From positions 21,741-85,740 of the forward strand of contig CAZBHS010000021.1 in NCBI GenBank assembly GCA_964491915.1: DNA of 64,000 nucleotides. Direction: 5' to 3'. Of this stretch, positions 8,741 to 17,668 are shown piece by piece (position 1 is the first letter of the stretch; every line of letters starts with the position of its first letter). The stretch is from JAHELQ01 sp964491915 (GTDB lineage Bacteria > Acidobacteriota > Aminicenantia > UBA2199). The notes under the pieces are model-generated. The model did not search any database and was not told where the DNA came from. It was given only the letters and a program-made list of their open reading frames with translations. Position numbers and translations under genes: made by a program.

Positions 8741-9781
8741 ATGAAAAAAGCTTTAATCGTTACTTTATTGGTTTCAGCATTCGCTGTGGGAGTCGCGGTA
8801 TCCGATTTCGTTCAAGAGGGATTAAATCATGTGTTTGGAGAAGATACATTCACGACAAAAAAAGATCTGGCTGAAAAAATAGAAGCGTTGGAAGCCCAAT
8901 CCCAGGCGATAACCAAAGAAATGGAACGGAGGAAACAGAGTCTGGAACAGTTGACGGGCGATGTAAATGCCAAAGACTACATCAACCTCACCAAGGAAAC
9001 CCTTTTGGCGGCCACCCCAGCCAGAGATTCGGAACCAGGCAAAATATATCTCCAACCACCGGTGAACGAAATGATGTTCAAAGAGGTCGATGACGACTCG
9101 AAAGAGATGAACGAGCTCAGAGGTTCCTTCAACAACACCATTGGTTCGATTGTAGATGTGGCCAAAGAAATATTGAAGGAAAAAGTCGGCCGCCTCAACA
9201 ATGAGCTGATGGACGTCAACACTAGCTTACGCCAGAAGAACCAGACGCTCAACGCCAGCTTGCAGGAGTTGGAGGCATATAAAGATGAGTTGAACCGGCA
9301 AAAAAAATATATCGCGGACCTCGAGACGCTAAAGGTCGATCTGGAAAAAGCGGTGGGCAACCTGGAAACAAAAATCGAAGAGGGACGACTCAAAGTCAGT
9401 TTCAAAGGCGACATCCTGTTTCCATCCGGTAAACATCAGTTGAAAAAAGAGGGTGAAAAATTATTGGAATCCGCGTTACCGGTCTTGAAAAAAGGGACTG
9501 AAAAGTACGATATTTTTATCGCCGGACACACAGACAATGTTCCTATAAAACCCGAAGCCCGTAATAAGTACGCGTCTAATTGGGAATTATCTACTTACCG
9601 CGCCATCTCGGTAGTTAAATATTTGACCGGTAAAGGGATGAACCCCCAGGTATTGACGGCGGCCGGCTACGGAGAACACAAACCAGTGGCGTCGAACGAT
9701 TCGGAAGAGGGAAAAGCCCGCAATCGCCGAGTCGAACTATTTCTGATGCCAAGAATAATAAAGCGGGAAGAACCGCAATAA
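8741..9781 (+). CDS. OmpA-family envelope protein with coiled coil
   Basis: A protein of 346 residues: an N-terminal signal or anchor (1-20), a long charged coiled-coil region (about 40-220, broken by a Pro-rich stretch), then an OmpA-C/MotB-like peptidoglycan-binding domain (about 222-340). The domain shows GDILFPSGKHQL, AGHTDNVPI, NWELSTYRA and KARNRRVEL, including the conserved Asp and Arg that hold diaminopimelate. It probably tethers an envelope structure to peptidoglycan. The layout resembles coiled-coil OmpA proteins in which the coil bridges the periplasm. The start follows AAAAAAGGAG. Confidence 0.88.
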   Translation: MKKALIVTLLVSAFAVGVAVSDFVQEGLNHVFGEDTFTTKKDLAEKIEALEAQSQAITKEMERRKQSLEQLTGDVNAKDYINLTKETLLAATPARDSEPGKIYLQPPVNEMMFKEVDDDSKEMNELRGSFNNTIGSIVDVAKEILKEKVGRLNNELMDVNTSLRQKNQTLNASLQELEAYKDELNRQKKYIADLETLKVDLEKAVGNLETKIEEGRLKVSFKGDILFPSGKHQLKKEGEKLLESALPVLKKGTEKYDIFIAGHTDNVPIKPEARNKYASNWELSTYRAISVVKYLTGKGMNPQVLTAAGYGEHKPVASNDSEEGKARNRRVELFLMPRIIKREEPQ

Positions 9782-9921
9782 AAATTTTCTAAAATTAATT
9801 GAAAACAAAACCTTTTCGTGAGAATATCGTACATTGCATGTTGAATAACACCGCCGTCTAGTTCCATGTCGGTCTAAAAAGAATGCCTTCCCGGCATCAT
9901 AAAATACTTTCAGGAGGAACC

Positions 9922-12900
9922 ATGTGCAAAATATGCGCAATGCTCGTGTTAATTTTTTGTTGTATCGCAACACCATGCCCAGGAAAACAATTACACATAT
10001 CAGTCCCGAACAATAGCTTTGAAGAGACTGGCGACATCTTCCCACCCCATTGGTACAATAGGGCTGGGGGAGACGTAACATTTAAAAATATAGAGCTTGA
10101 CAAAACATACCGAAAAACCGGCGAGTCGAGTCTTAAAATATCACATCAAAAGCGCTCGCAGAGTACAATCCTGTCTGAAAATGTCGATTTGCAAGTGGGT
10201 CAACTCTACCGGTTATCCGGTTGGCTTCGGTCCCAATCGGCCGGCACAGATCCCATCGGTCGGTATCCAACCCCTGTGGCCGGATGCCTATCCATGGAAT
10301 CCTTCCCCTTTACCAACCACTCTCCCGCCGTAGGAGGCACAACCGATTGGCAAAAAATCGAAGTATTGTTCATCGCCACCCGCTCAAAAGACCGCATTGC
10401 CCTTCATTTAGGGAAAAACGGCCCTGCCGGTGGGACAGTCTGGTTCGATGATATAACACTGGAGAAGGTCGAAGACATCACAACGTATATTCCGATGGAA
10501 ACCGTCAAATGGTTCGGCCCCGCCTTCCGCTACACCGACAAAGGCTGGATCTTCGTCCATATCGAGGGCGAGCCTTATCAGAGAGGTTATCAATACGGCT
10601 ATCTGCTGTCGGAAGAAATTGTTTCCTATCTAAAAAAACTGGCTTACGAGAAAGACCATGACGATCCCGCCCGCGGTTGGAAGCACATGCGGGAAATGGC
10701 GGACGCACTGATGCTGAGAAAATACGAGCCGGAATATTTGAGGGAGATGAAAGGAATCGCGGACGGAGCCAGGAAAAGCGGCGCGACATTCGACGACTCC
10801 CCGCTGGACCTATTGGACATCGTAACCATCAACTCCGCCATTGATCTCGGCCAAATGCGCCGCGCATTGCCCGGGACCGGTCACGCGCTGACAGGAGAGA
10901 GTTTTCTCGAAACCGAAGACGAACTCGACATCCCCCTCAAACAACATAAGTGTTCGGCAATGCTGGCCAACGGACCGGCCACCGCCAACGGCGGCATCGT
11001 ATTCTTCCAGATCTTCATGTGGGGCGGCTACACCGGCGTCCATTGGAACGTGATCTGCGATGTGGCGCCCTCCCGGGGCAACCGTTTGACATACCAAACC
11101 TACCCCGGCGGCATTCATTCAGGTGCCGACTTCTATCTCAATAGCGCCGGCATTATGATGGGCGAGACCACTGTCTCCCAAACGCCCTTCGATATAAACG
11201 GAAGCCCCCAATCCAACCGGATCCGCAAAGCGGCGCAGTACGCGAATTCCATCGACGACGCGGTTAAACTCCTGAAACACGGCAACAATGGGATGTACAC
11301 CAACGATTGGCTCATCGGGGACAGCAAAACCAACGAAACCGCCATCTTTTTATTAGGCACAAAAAAGAACAAACTCTGGCGCAGCGGCAAAAAACAATTC
11401 CCCGGAAACACACCCGGTTTTTTGTGGAGCAACAATAACAACAAGGACCCGGAGGTTAGAAAAGAATATATTGCCAGCCCGGACAACCGCCCCTACGATC
11501 TAATTTTCAGGCCCTGGAACCGCGACCTGGCGTTCAATCAATTTTTTCATGAGACCAATGGACAGATTGACGAATTAAACGCCATCCGCCTGATGGCCTC
11601 TTCGCCCATCAACCGCTCCCACGCCTGCGACGGCAAAGTGACCACCTCTGAAATGGCGCGCAACATGGTGTTTTTAGCCCACTTCGGCAAGGTCACGTTG
11701 AGGGAAAAATTCCCCGGCGGCAGAATTCTTCGCGACGCCCCCAACGCCGTACCGCACCTCTCGCTGGGTTACACAGCCTTCAGTCCCGTGTTTGTCACGG
11801 AAAAACTTCAGGCGTTGAAGGGAAAAAAGACACCTGATACTGCCGAAAAAGAAAAGGCTTCCGATTTTTCCGATATTAAAGAGCTCGTTCGCTTCGATAA
11901 GATCAACCTCTGGCACAACACCGTCTTTCCGGCATCTTCGCGCGAGAATTGGTTCGTCAGCGGTACAGCTTCCTATTGGGAAATTTTAAATAAATTGCCG
12001 GCCAAGGCCGGTAAGGCCTCCCTTTATCTACAGAACGAATTGTCGCAACTCAACACTCGCCTGCTCTACACGGAATCCCGCGAAGGTTCGTTGGCGCCGG
12101 TAGATGCCACTCGAAAATACGACCGATACAAGCACTACCTGATACCCCGCATCCGCGGGACCTTCCTCTTGCACCAATTACGACTGGCCCTGGGCAACAA
12201 AACCTTTGGACGATTGATGAAAGCAGTCCATGAAAGGTATCGAAACAAACCGCTGAGCACCGGCCAATTCCTGGAACTATTAAAGAAGACTTCGAAAAAA
12301 GAAATGGAACCGTTCGTCACGCAATGGCTGGAACGAACGACTCTACCGGACCCTACCATCTCTGCGGTCGCCGCAAAAACCTCAGACGACAATTATAAGG
12401 TTACGTTGACTGTGAAGCAGGGACAGGCCCCCTATCATTTTTTCACCACCATCGGCATTAAAACCGCCTCCAAAGAAATATGGAAAAAAATCGAAGTAAA
12501 AGGCGACGATGAGAACGTCGCGTTCGATCTGGAAGAGGAGCCTCTGGAGCTGACATTTAACGCCGGCAACGATATTCCGGTGGACATGAAAAATTATTAC
12601 ACGCTATCCAATTTCTTCGATGATTTTCAAAATACCGCCATCGTCTACGGCACCAACCGCCAGATCGAGGCCAACCACACGATGGCATTGCAGTGGCAAA
12701 CCACTCTGGCTGATACCTATTCAGAAATTTTACCGCACATAATGAAAGACAGTGAAATAAACCGGGACGAATTGTCCCGGAAGGACCTGTTTGTGTTGGG
12801 AGATATTGCGGGCAACCGCCTCCTTGCCGGCATCGCTGATAAATTGGGGATAGATCTGGGGAGAAACTATTTCCGCTGGCAAGGCAGAACCTATGGGGAT

Positions 12901-13107
12901 GAAGATGACGGATTAATCGTGGTGTTTCCAAACCCATACAACCCCAAAAAGGTTGTGTATGTAATCATTGCCAATAGTTCCCTGCAATTGTACCGGATGA
13001 CCCGGACGTATCGCAGATTACCGTCCTGGGCGGTCTGCAAAGGGGAAAAGATTGTCAATAAAGGATATCACCCGGTTGGGAGATATCACATCACGTTTAG
13101 CCGATAA
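9922..13107 (+). CDS. Large exported C45-like acyltransferase/peptidase fused to an M1-like C-terminal domain
   Basis: A protein of 1061 residues. After a signal peptide (about 1-22) comes a beta-sandwich, carbohydrate-binding-like module (about 25-165). A C45/phospholipase-B-like Ntn-hydrolase region follows (about 180-600), with EGEPYQRGYQYGYLL and then KCSAMLANGPATANGG, where the Cys is the likely nucleophile. Residues of about 740-880 (GTFLLHQLRLALG, FVTQWLERTTLPDP) resemble the end of M1 aminopeptidases, but no HExxH zinc motif is present. The final part looks like another short domain. Family members hydrolyse or transfer acyl groups on amides, and the substrate here is unknown. The ATG at 9922 follows AGGAGG; an upstream in-frame codon at 9883 lacks one. 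A strong terminator follows. Confidence 0.7.
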   Translation: MCKICAMLVLIFCCIATPCPGKQLHISVPNNSFEETGDIFPPHWYNRAGGDVTFKNIELDKTYRKTGESSLKISHQKRSQSTILSENVDLQVGQLYRLSGWLRSQSAGTDPIGRYPTPVAGCLSMESFPFTNHSPAVGGTTDWQKIEVLFIATRSKDRIALHLGKNGPAGGTVWFDDITLEKVEDITTYIPMETVKWFGPAFRYTDKGWIFVHIEGEPYQRGYQYGYLLSEEIVSYLKKLAYEKDHDDPARGWKHMREMADALMLRKYEPEYLREMKGIADGARKSGATFDDSPLDLLDIVTINSAIDLGQMRRALPGTGHALTGESFLETEDELDIPLKQHKCSAMLANGPATANGGIVFFQIFMWGGYTGVHWNVICDVAPSRGNRLTYQTYPGGIHSGADFYLNSAGIMMGETTVSQTPFDINGSPQSNRIRKAAQYANSIDDAVKLLKHGNNGMYTNDWLIGDSKTNETAIFLLGTKKNKLWRSGKKQFPGNTPGFLWSNNNNKDPEVRKEYIASPDNRPYDLIFRPWNRDLAFNQFFHETNGQIDELNAIRLMASSPINRSHACDGKVTTSEMARNMVFLAHFGKVTLREKFPGGRILRDAPNAVPHLSLGYTAFSPVFVTEKLQALKGKKTPDTAEKEKASDFSDIKELVRFDKINLWHNTVFPASSRENWFVSGTASYWEILNKLPAKAGKASLYLQNELSQLNTRLLYTESREGSLAPVDATRKYDRYKHYLIPRIRGTFLLHQLRLALGNKTFGRLMKAVHERYRNKPLSTGQFLELLKKTSKKEMEPFVTQWLERTTLPDPTISAVAAKTSDDNYKVTLTVKQGQAPYHFFTTIGIKTASKEIWKKIEVKGDDENVAFDLEEEPLELTFNAGNDIPVDMKNYYTLSNFFDDFQNTAIVYGTNRQIEANHTMALQWQTTLADTYSEILPHIMKDSEINRDELSRKDLFVLGDIAGNRLLAGIADKLGIDLGRNYFRWQGRTYGDEDDGLIVVFPNPYNPKKVVYVIIANSSLQLYRMTRTYRRLPSWAVCKGEKIVNKGYHPVGRYHITFSR

Positions 13108-13121
13108 AGGTATGTAAACAT

Positions 13122-13151
13122 AAAAGGGGCGGGATTTCCCGCCCCTTTTTT
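13122..13151 (+). terminator. Strong intrinsic terminator
   Basis: GGGGCGGG pairs with CCCGCCCC around a 4-nt loop, flanked by an A-run and a T-run, just after the stop at 13107. Confidence 0.85.
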
Positions 13152-13205
13152 CCTTCCTCTTGAATTTTACTCATTTTTCAGGTATTTATAATACAAAGGA
13201 ATACC

Positions 13206-14117
13206 ATGAAAAAAGATGATGTTTTCTTCAAGCAAATTCTGAACAATCTCTCGGAGGGAGTCTATTTTGTCGATTTGGACCGCACCATCACCTTCTGGAA
13301 CAAAGCGGCGGAACGAATCACCGGATTCGCGGCGAGCGAGGTTCTCGGCAAATCCTGCGAAGCCAACTTCCTGCGCCATGTCGATGACCGGGGAACCGAG
13401 CTATGCAAGGAAATTTGCCCCCTGGCCTTTACGCTGAAGGACGGTCAACACAGAGAATCGGATATCTACCTCTACCACAAACAGGGCCACCGGGTCCCCG
13501 TATATATCAGAATTTCTCCGCTTCCGGACGAGCAAGGCGCCATCATCGGCGCCGTGGAGGTCTTCAGCGACAACTCCCGGCAACTGGATATGGTGGACCG
13601 CATGAAAGAGCTCGAAGAAATGTCGCTTCTAGATCCATTGACCTTGCTACCGAACCGGCGGCATATCGAGAGCTACCTCGAAGACCGCATCGAGTTCTTC
13701 AACCGCTACGGCTTCAATTTCGGCGTTCTCTTCATCGATATCGATAATTTCAAACACATCAACGACACATACGGTCATCAAGCGGGAGACGAGGTATTAA
13801 AAACCGTGGGCCGAACCCTAATGGGCAATATCCGCGGCTCCGATCTCGTCGGCCGCTGGGGAGGCGAAGAGTTCATCGGGATCTTCAACCACATGGAGAA
13901 GAAAAAACTGTGCGCCATCGGCCGCAAACTTCTGGCACTGGTGCGCACGTCCGGTCTGCGCCGCGGCCCCGAAGACATACGGGTGACCGTTTCTATCGGA
14001 GCCACGTTGGTCAAGGTGGGAGACACCCCGCGAACGATTATCGAGAGGGCGGACCGCTTGATGTATTTGTCCAAGCAAAAAGGGCGGGATATCATCACCT
14101 ACGAGCCCTCCGTCTAA
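13206..14117 (+). CDS. PAS-GGDEF diguanylate cyclase
   Basis: A protein of 303 residues. A PAS sensor domain (about 8-120) is followed by a short signalling helix (about 127-140) and a GGDEF domain (about 141-300). The active-site loop is GGEEF (219-223), and the inhibitory c-di-GMP site RxxD (RGSD, 210-213) sits five residues upstream. The enzyme should therefore make c-di-GMP from two GTP and be feedback-inhibited. No membrane segment or signal peptide is seen, so the PAS ligand is cytosolic and unknown. The start follows AAAGGA. The last bases overlap the convergent pth gene by 4 bp. Confidence 0.93.
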   Translation: MKKDDVFFKQILNNLSEGVYFVDLDRTITFWNKAAERITGFAASEVLGKSCEANFLRHVDDRGTELCKEICPLAFTLKDGQHRESDIYLYHKQGHRVPVYIRISPLPDEQGAIIGAVEVFSDNSRQLDMVDRMKELEEMSLLDPLTLLPNRRHIESYLEDRIEFFNRYGFNFGVLFIDIDNFKHINDTYGHQAGDEVLKTVGRTLMGNIRGSDLVGRWGGEEFIGIFNHMEKKKLCAIGRKLLALVRTSGLRRGPEDIRVTVSIGATLVKVGDTPRTIIERADRLMYLSKQKGRDIITYEPSV

Positions 14118-14689
14118 AACTCGAGAATTTTTTTCTTGCGATAGGTTTTAGCCATAGAATCGAATTCCTCTTCCAGTGATTGCTCCAACAATTCAGCGGC
14201 CTGCTCGAGGAACGTCGGCAAAACAATCCGTTCGTCTTTGGAAAAGGGCCCTAAAACATACGAGGTAATATCGCTATGGGATGGGCGGGATATGCCCAGG
14301 CGCAACCGTTTGAAATCCCTGGTGCCCAATACCCCGGACACGGACCGCAGACCATTGTGACCGCCCAACCCCCCTCCGTCTTTAAAACCGAGGGTGCCGA
14401 AGGGCAACTCGAGATCGTCGTGTATCACCAGAATTTCTCCCAATTCAATTTTGAAAAATTGCATCAAGGGCAATACGCTATCACCGCTTCGATTCATGTA
14501 GGTTTCGGGTTTGAGAAAGAACACCTTCTCGCCGTCGATGGTTTTCTGCGCATAGTGCCCATTGAATTTTCGTTGCCAGTGAAGATCGTCCGCAAATGAC
14601 AAATATTCCAATATCATCCAGGCGATATTATGCCTGGTATCCACGTAATCAAGCCCCATATTTCCCAATGCTGCAACCAATTTGATCAT
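14114..14689 (-). CDS. pth: Peptidyl-tRNA hydrolase
   Basis: A protein of 191 residues, the usual size. Family motifs are MIKLVAALGNMGLDYVDTRHN (catalytic His in TRHN), KPETYMNRSGDSV and VIHDDLELPFG, with GGHNGLRS further on. The enzyme frees tRNA from peptidyl-tRNA that has dropped off ribosomes. I start it at MIKLV because homologues begin there; an in-frame ATG five codons upstream exists. Confidence 0.95.
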   Translation of the reverse strand: MIKLVAALGNMGLDYVDTRHNIAWMILEYLSFADDLHWQRKFNGHYAQKTIDGEKVFFLKPETYMNRSGDSVLPLMQFFKIELGEILVIHDDLELPFGTLGFKDGGGLGGHNGLRSVSGVLGTRDFKRLRLGISRPSHSDITSYVLGPFSKDERIVLPTFLEQAAELLEQSLEEEFDSMAKTYRKKKILEF

Positions 14690-14807
14690 GATATAAATTA
14701 ACATGACGATTGCCTATTGTCAAGAAGAGGCTTTTGTATTAAGCTGCGGCGACTAAAGATTCAGGACATAAAAAATATCGGGATTCGCTGCGTCGCGGTC
14801 CGGCAAT

Positions 14808-15548
14808 TCAAAGAGCGCGGCAGATGGCCTCAATCTGTTGCCAATCGGTAACCGGGCGGCTATATTCCGGTAGTTCAGGATCCATTCCCATAAACACATG
14901 GGGATTCTTGTATTGCATCGGGCTTTGAACCGCCGTCTCAGCCAGCACATGAAATTCCCTGGCTCCGGTTTCATCGGCCAATTGCCGGACATTGGAGGCA
15001 TCGACGCCCACTCCCGGCATGATGATGATATCGCTGCCGGCGGCTCGCACCAATTCTTCGAGCAAAAATCGCCCCTCCATGGCGGACGGACGTTGGCCCG
15101 ATGTGAGGATGCGGTCCACCCCCATTTGTTTCAGATCCGCCAATGCCATGAATGGATCCGCCGTCATATCGAACGCTCTGTGGAAGGTGACGCTCATGGG
15201 ACGAGCCAACTCGATGAGGTATCGAGAGCGTTCCAGATCGACGGTGCCGTCGATAGCCAAAATCCCAATGACAATACCATCGACTCTCGCCTCTTTGGCG
15301 GCCTTGATGTCTTGCACCATGATATCGTACTCTAGATCTGAATAACAGAAATCGCCGCCTCTGGGACGAATAATGACATTGAGTCCGATGTCGAGTTTTT
15401 CCCGCGCCAACCTCATAGAACCGGGGGATGGCGTCGTTCCCCCCTCCAGCAAATTATCGCATAATTCCACCCGCAAGGCGCCGCCTTTTTGGGCCTCGAG
15501 AGCCGACTCCACTGAATTGACGCATGCCTCGATGAGATAATCCTTCAT
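14808..15548 (-). CDS. cutC: CutC-family protein
   Basis: A protein of 246 residues, TIM-barrel CutC family: MKDYLIEACVNSVESALEA at the start, then RVELCDNLLEGGTTPS, IRPRGGDF, SVTFHRAFDM and TSGQRPSAMEG. CutC was first linked to copper tolerance, but its biochemical role is unsettled. The start is fixed by overlap: the ATG shares ATGA with the stop of the upstream hexosaminidase gene, so the two are translationally coupled. That pairing suggests a sugar-related rather than a copper-related job here. Confidence 0.92.
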   Translation of the reverse strand: MKDYLIEACVNSVESALEAQKGGALRVELCDNLLEGGTTPSPGSMRLAREKLDIGLNVIIRPRGGDFCYSDLEYDIMVQDIKAAKEARVDGIVIGILAIDGTVDLERSRYLIELARPMSVTFHRAFDMTADPFMALADLKQMGVDRILTSGQRPSAMEGRFLLEELVRAAGSDIIIMPGVGVDASNVRQLADETGAREFHVLAETAVQSPMQYKNPHVFMGMDPELPEYSRPVTDWQQIEAICRAL

Positions 15549-17608
15549 GGTTGCGCCGCCTCTACCAATTGGCGAATGGCGTCCACCACCATCAACTCCG
15601 TATGGCCCCGAGGTTTTTTCGCCGCATCCAATAATTCTGTTTTGCGAAGCCGCCAATCAGATGCAGCCTCTCGCGAGCCCGACAAAATGTCCAACGCCTC
15701 GAGCCCGGCTTCGGCAATCAGGGATAAGTCCTTCGATAGGGTCTCGATTTCCCGCAATACCGGCGAGCGGTCAATCAGAGGGACCATCCGCCGGTGGTTC
15801 TCGTTCCACAATTGCAACATTGCTTTCATATTTTGCAGCGACGCATCATCGCCGCCGGCCAAATAGGACGCCGCGTGTTTTTTGAATACGCGGGCCGGCG
15901 CCGCATCCGGCGTCGCCGCATCCACCACTCTGGTTAGGGGTGAAAAAAATGTATAGGTCGCGCCCTGGTGGTGGCGGGCATACCCTTTGAGCGGTTCCAC
16001 AGCTCCTAGAAACACCTTCAACGGCTCGATATCCAGGCCTCCGGCCAAGCGGCGCAACATCATCTCCCGGTTCTTGATGTGGGTGAGGCCATGCTCTTCC
16101 AATTGGAGGCTCACAATCTCCAACCGCCGGTACATGTCCTCCACATCCCCGACATTCGCCGGCGACCAGAATCTCTCGGCAATGGCGGCGGTTCGCGGCC
16201 AAATCCGGGAATCAACGGTTTCCGGCGACACCAGCTCGGCCCACATCGTCGCCTCCCCTCCCAGCACCCGTGTTTGCTCTTCCACCGCCAACTCTGTGTC
16301 CGGAGGGATCGGGTCGTTCAGGTAATGATAGGATGCCGGTTTCGAGAGGTCGATGTAATATCCTCGTGACAGGAGCCCCATGTAGCCTTTTTTGGCGGCG
16401 TCCCGGAGGGACTCTGTTCCCCGCCACGACTGGATCACGATGTTTTTGGGGAGATAGGGCTCGAAAATCACGTCCCAGCCCGCCATCTTCTCGTTGTATT
16501 TTGTCAAAATCTTCACTATTTTTTTGTTGAAGTAAGCCTGCAACGCGTGATTGTCTTTCAGCCGGTGTTTCTTCATGAAGGCCTGGATATTGGGATTGCC
16601 GTTCCATTGTTTGCCGTTGTTTTCATCGCCGCCGATATGGATGTATTCATCGGGAAATAGCGACGCCATCTCCTTGAAAAATTTATTGAAAAATTTATAG
16701 GTGGCTTTGCGGGTAGGGTCGAAGGTGGGATCTTTGACGCCGTAACCCCGCTCGATAGTGTAAGGGCCGGGGGCGCTCGCCAATTCAGGGTAGCCCACCA
16801 ACCAACTGGTGGAGTGGCCGGGAATATCGAACTCCGGTACGACTCTGATCCCCCGGTCGCCGGCATAGCGGATCACCTCTTTGATTTGTTCATGAGTATA
16901 ATACAGGCCGTCGGAGCCCAATCGATGCAATTTGGGAAATGTTTTGCATTCCACCCGGAAGCCCTGGTCTTCGGTCAAATGCCAGTGGAGGACATTGAGC
17001 TTGACGGCGCTCATACCGTCCAGGTTCCGTTTGACGACCTCCAGCGGCATAAAATGGCGGCAAGAATCGATCAATAGGCCGCGCCAGGGGAAGCGGGGGC
17101 GGTCATTTATTGAAACCGCCGGGAAATAATACCCATCGGAATCGGCGGATAACAATTGGAGCAAGGTCTCGATTCCCCGCATCGCGCCTATGTCGGTGAC
17201 GGCTTTCAAAATAACGCTCTCCGGGGTGATAGTCAACGAATACGATTCGTCCTCGTGGAGTTCCAGCTTCCCGGCGCGCTCGTAGGAGATAAACAATCCG
17301 CCGGCTCCGGGTAGATGGTTGGACGCGACGCCATTGGTATTGAAAAAGATCCCGGTCCGGCCGGCCAGCCGCCGCCGCATCCGGTTTACCGCTTGAATCA
17401 GCCGTCCGTTCCCTTTCCGGTCTATGGCGACTTCAAACTCCGCCCCCATCCTGAACTCGCCTGTCCCCTTCTTAAGGGAAGCGGGTTTCGGCATCAAGTT
17501 CTCAACGGAAGAGCACGCGAAGCTCCAATGAGGTGCAAAAAATACAAGAAATATGAAACCGGCTAGCGAAAGATGTCTTAAAAATCCGGGCTGATTTTTC
17601 CCTGTCAT
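15545..17608 (-). CDS. GH20 beta-N-acetylhexosaminidase, exported
   Basis: A protein of 687 residues. A signal peptide ends near FAPHWSFA-CSS; the Cys might be lipidated but the box is poor. A GH20b-type N-terminal domain (about 40-170) precedes the catalytic barrel (about 172-500), with FPWRGLLIDSCRHF, LNVLHWHLTEDQ, VVPEFDIPGH and HIGGDENN. In that last motif Asp328 and Glu329 are the substrate-assisted catalytic pair. The enzyme should release terminal GlcNAc/GalNAc from chitin fragments, peptidoglycan or glycoproteins. The start at 17608 follows AAAGGAGACGGAC; an upstream in-frame ATG at 17635 has no ribosome site. It is coupled to cutC. Confidence 0.92.
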   Translation of the reverse strand: MTGKNQPGFLRHLSLAGFIFLVFFAPHWSFACSSVENLMPKPASLKKGTGEFRMGAEFEVAIDRKGNGRLIQAVNRMRRRLAGRTGIFFNTNGVASNHLPGAGGLFISYERAGKLELHEDESYSLTITPESVILKAVTDIGAMRGIETLLQLLSADSDGYYFPAVSINDRPRFPWRGLLIDSCRHFMPLEVVKRNLDGMSAVKLNVLHWHLTEDQGFRVECKTFPKLHRLGSDGLYYTHEQIKEVIRYAGDRGIRVVPEFDIPGHSTSWLVGYPELASAPGPYTIERGYGVKDPTFDPTRKATYKFFNKFFKEMASLFPDEYIHIGGDENNGKQWNGNPNIQAFMKKHRLKDNHALQAYFNKKIVKILTKYNEKMAGWDVIFEPYLPKNIVIQSWRGTESLRDAAKKGYMGLLSRGYYIDLSKPASYHYLNDPIPPDTELAVEEQTRVLGGEATMWAELVSPETVDSRIWPRTAAIAERFWSPANVGDVEDMYRRLEIVSLQLEEHGLTHIKNREMMLRRLAGGLDIEPLKVFLGAVEPLKGYARHHQGATYTFFSPLTRVVDAATPDAAPARVFKKHAASYLAGGDDASLQNMKAMLQLWNENHRRMVPLIDRSPVLREIETLSKDLSLIAEAGLEALDILSGSREAASDWRLRKTELLDAAKKPRGHTELMVVDAIRQLVEAAQP

Positions 17609-17668
17609 GTCCGTCTCCTTTTGAGGTCCACTCATGGTGTATTTATGAAGGCCAAATAATAAATGGTA

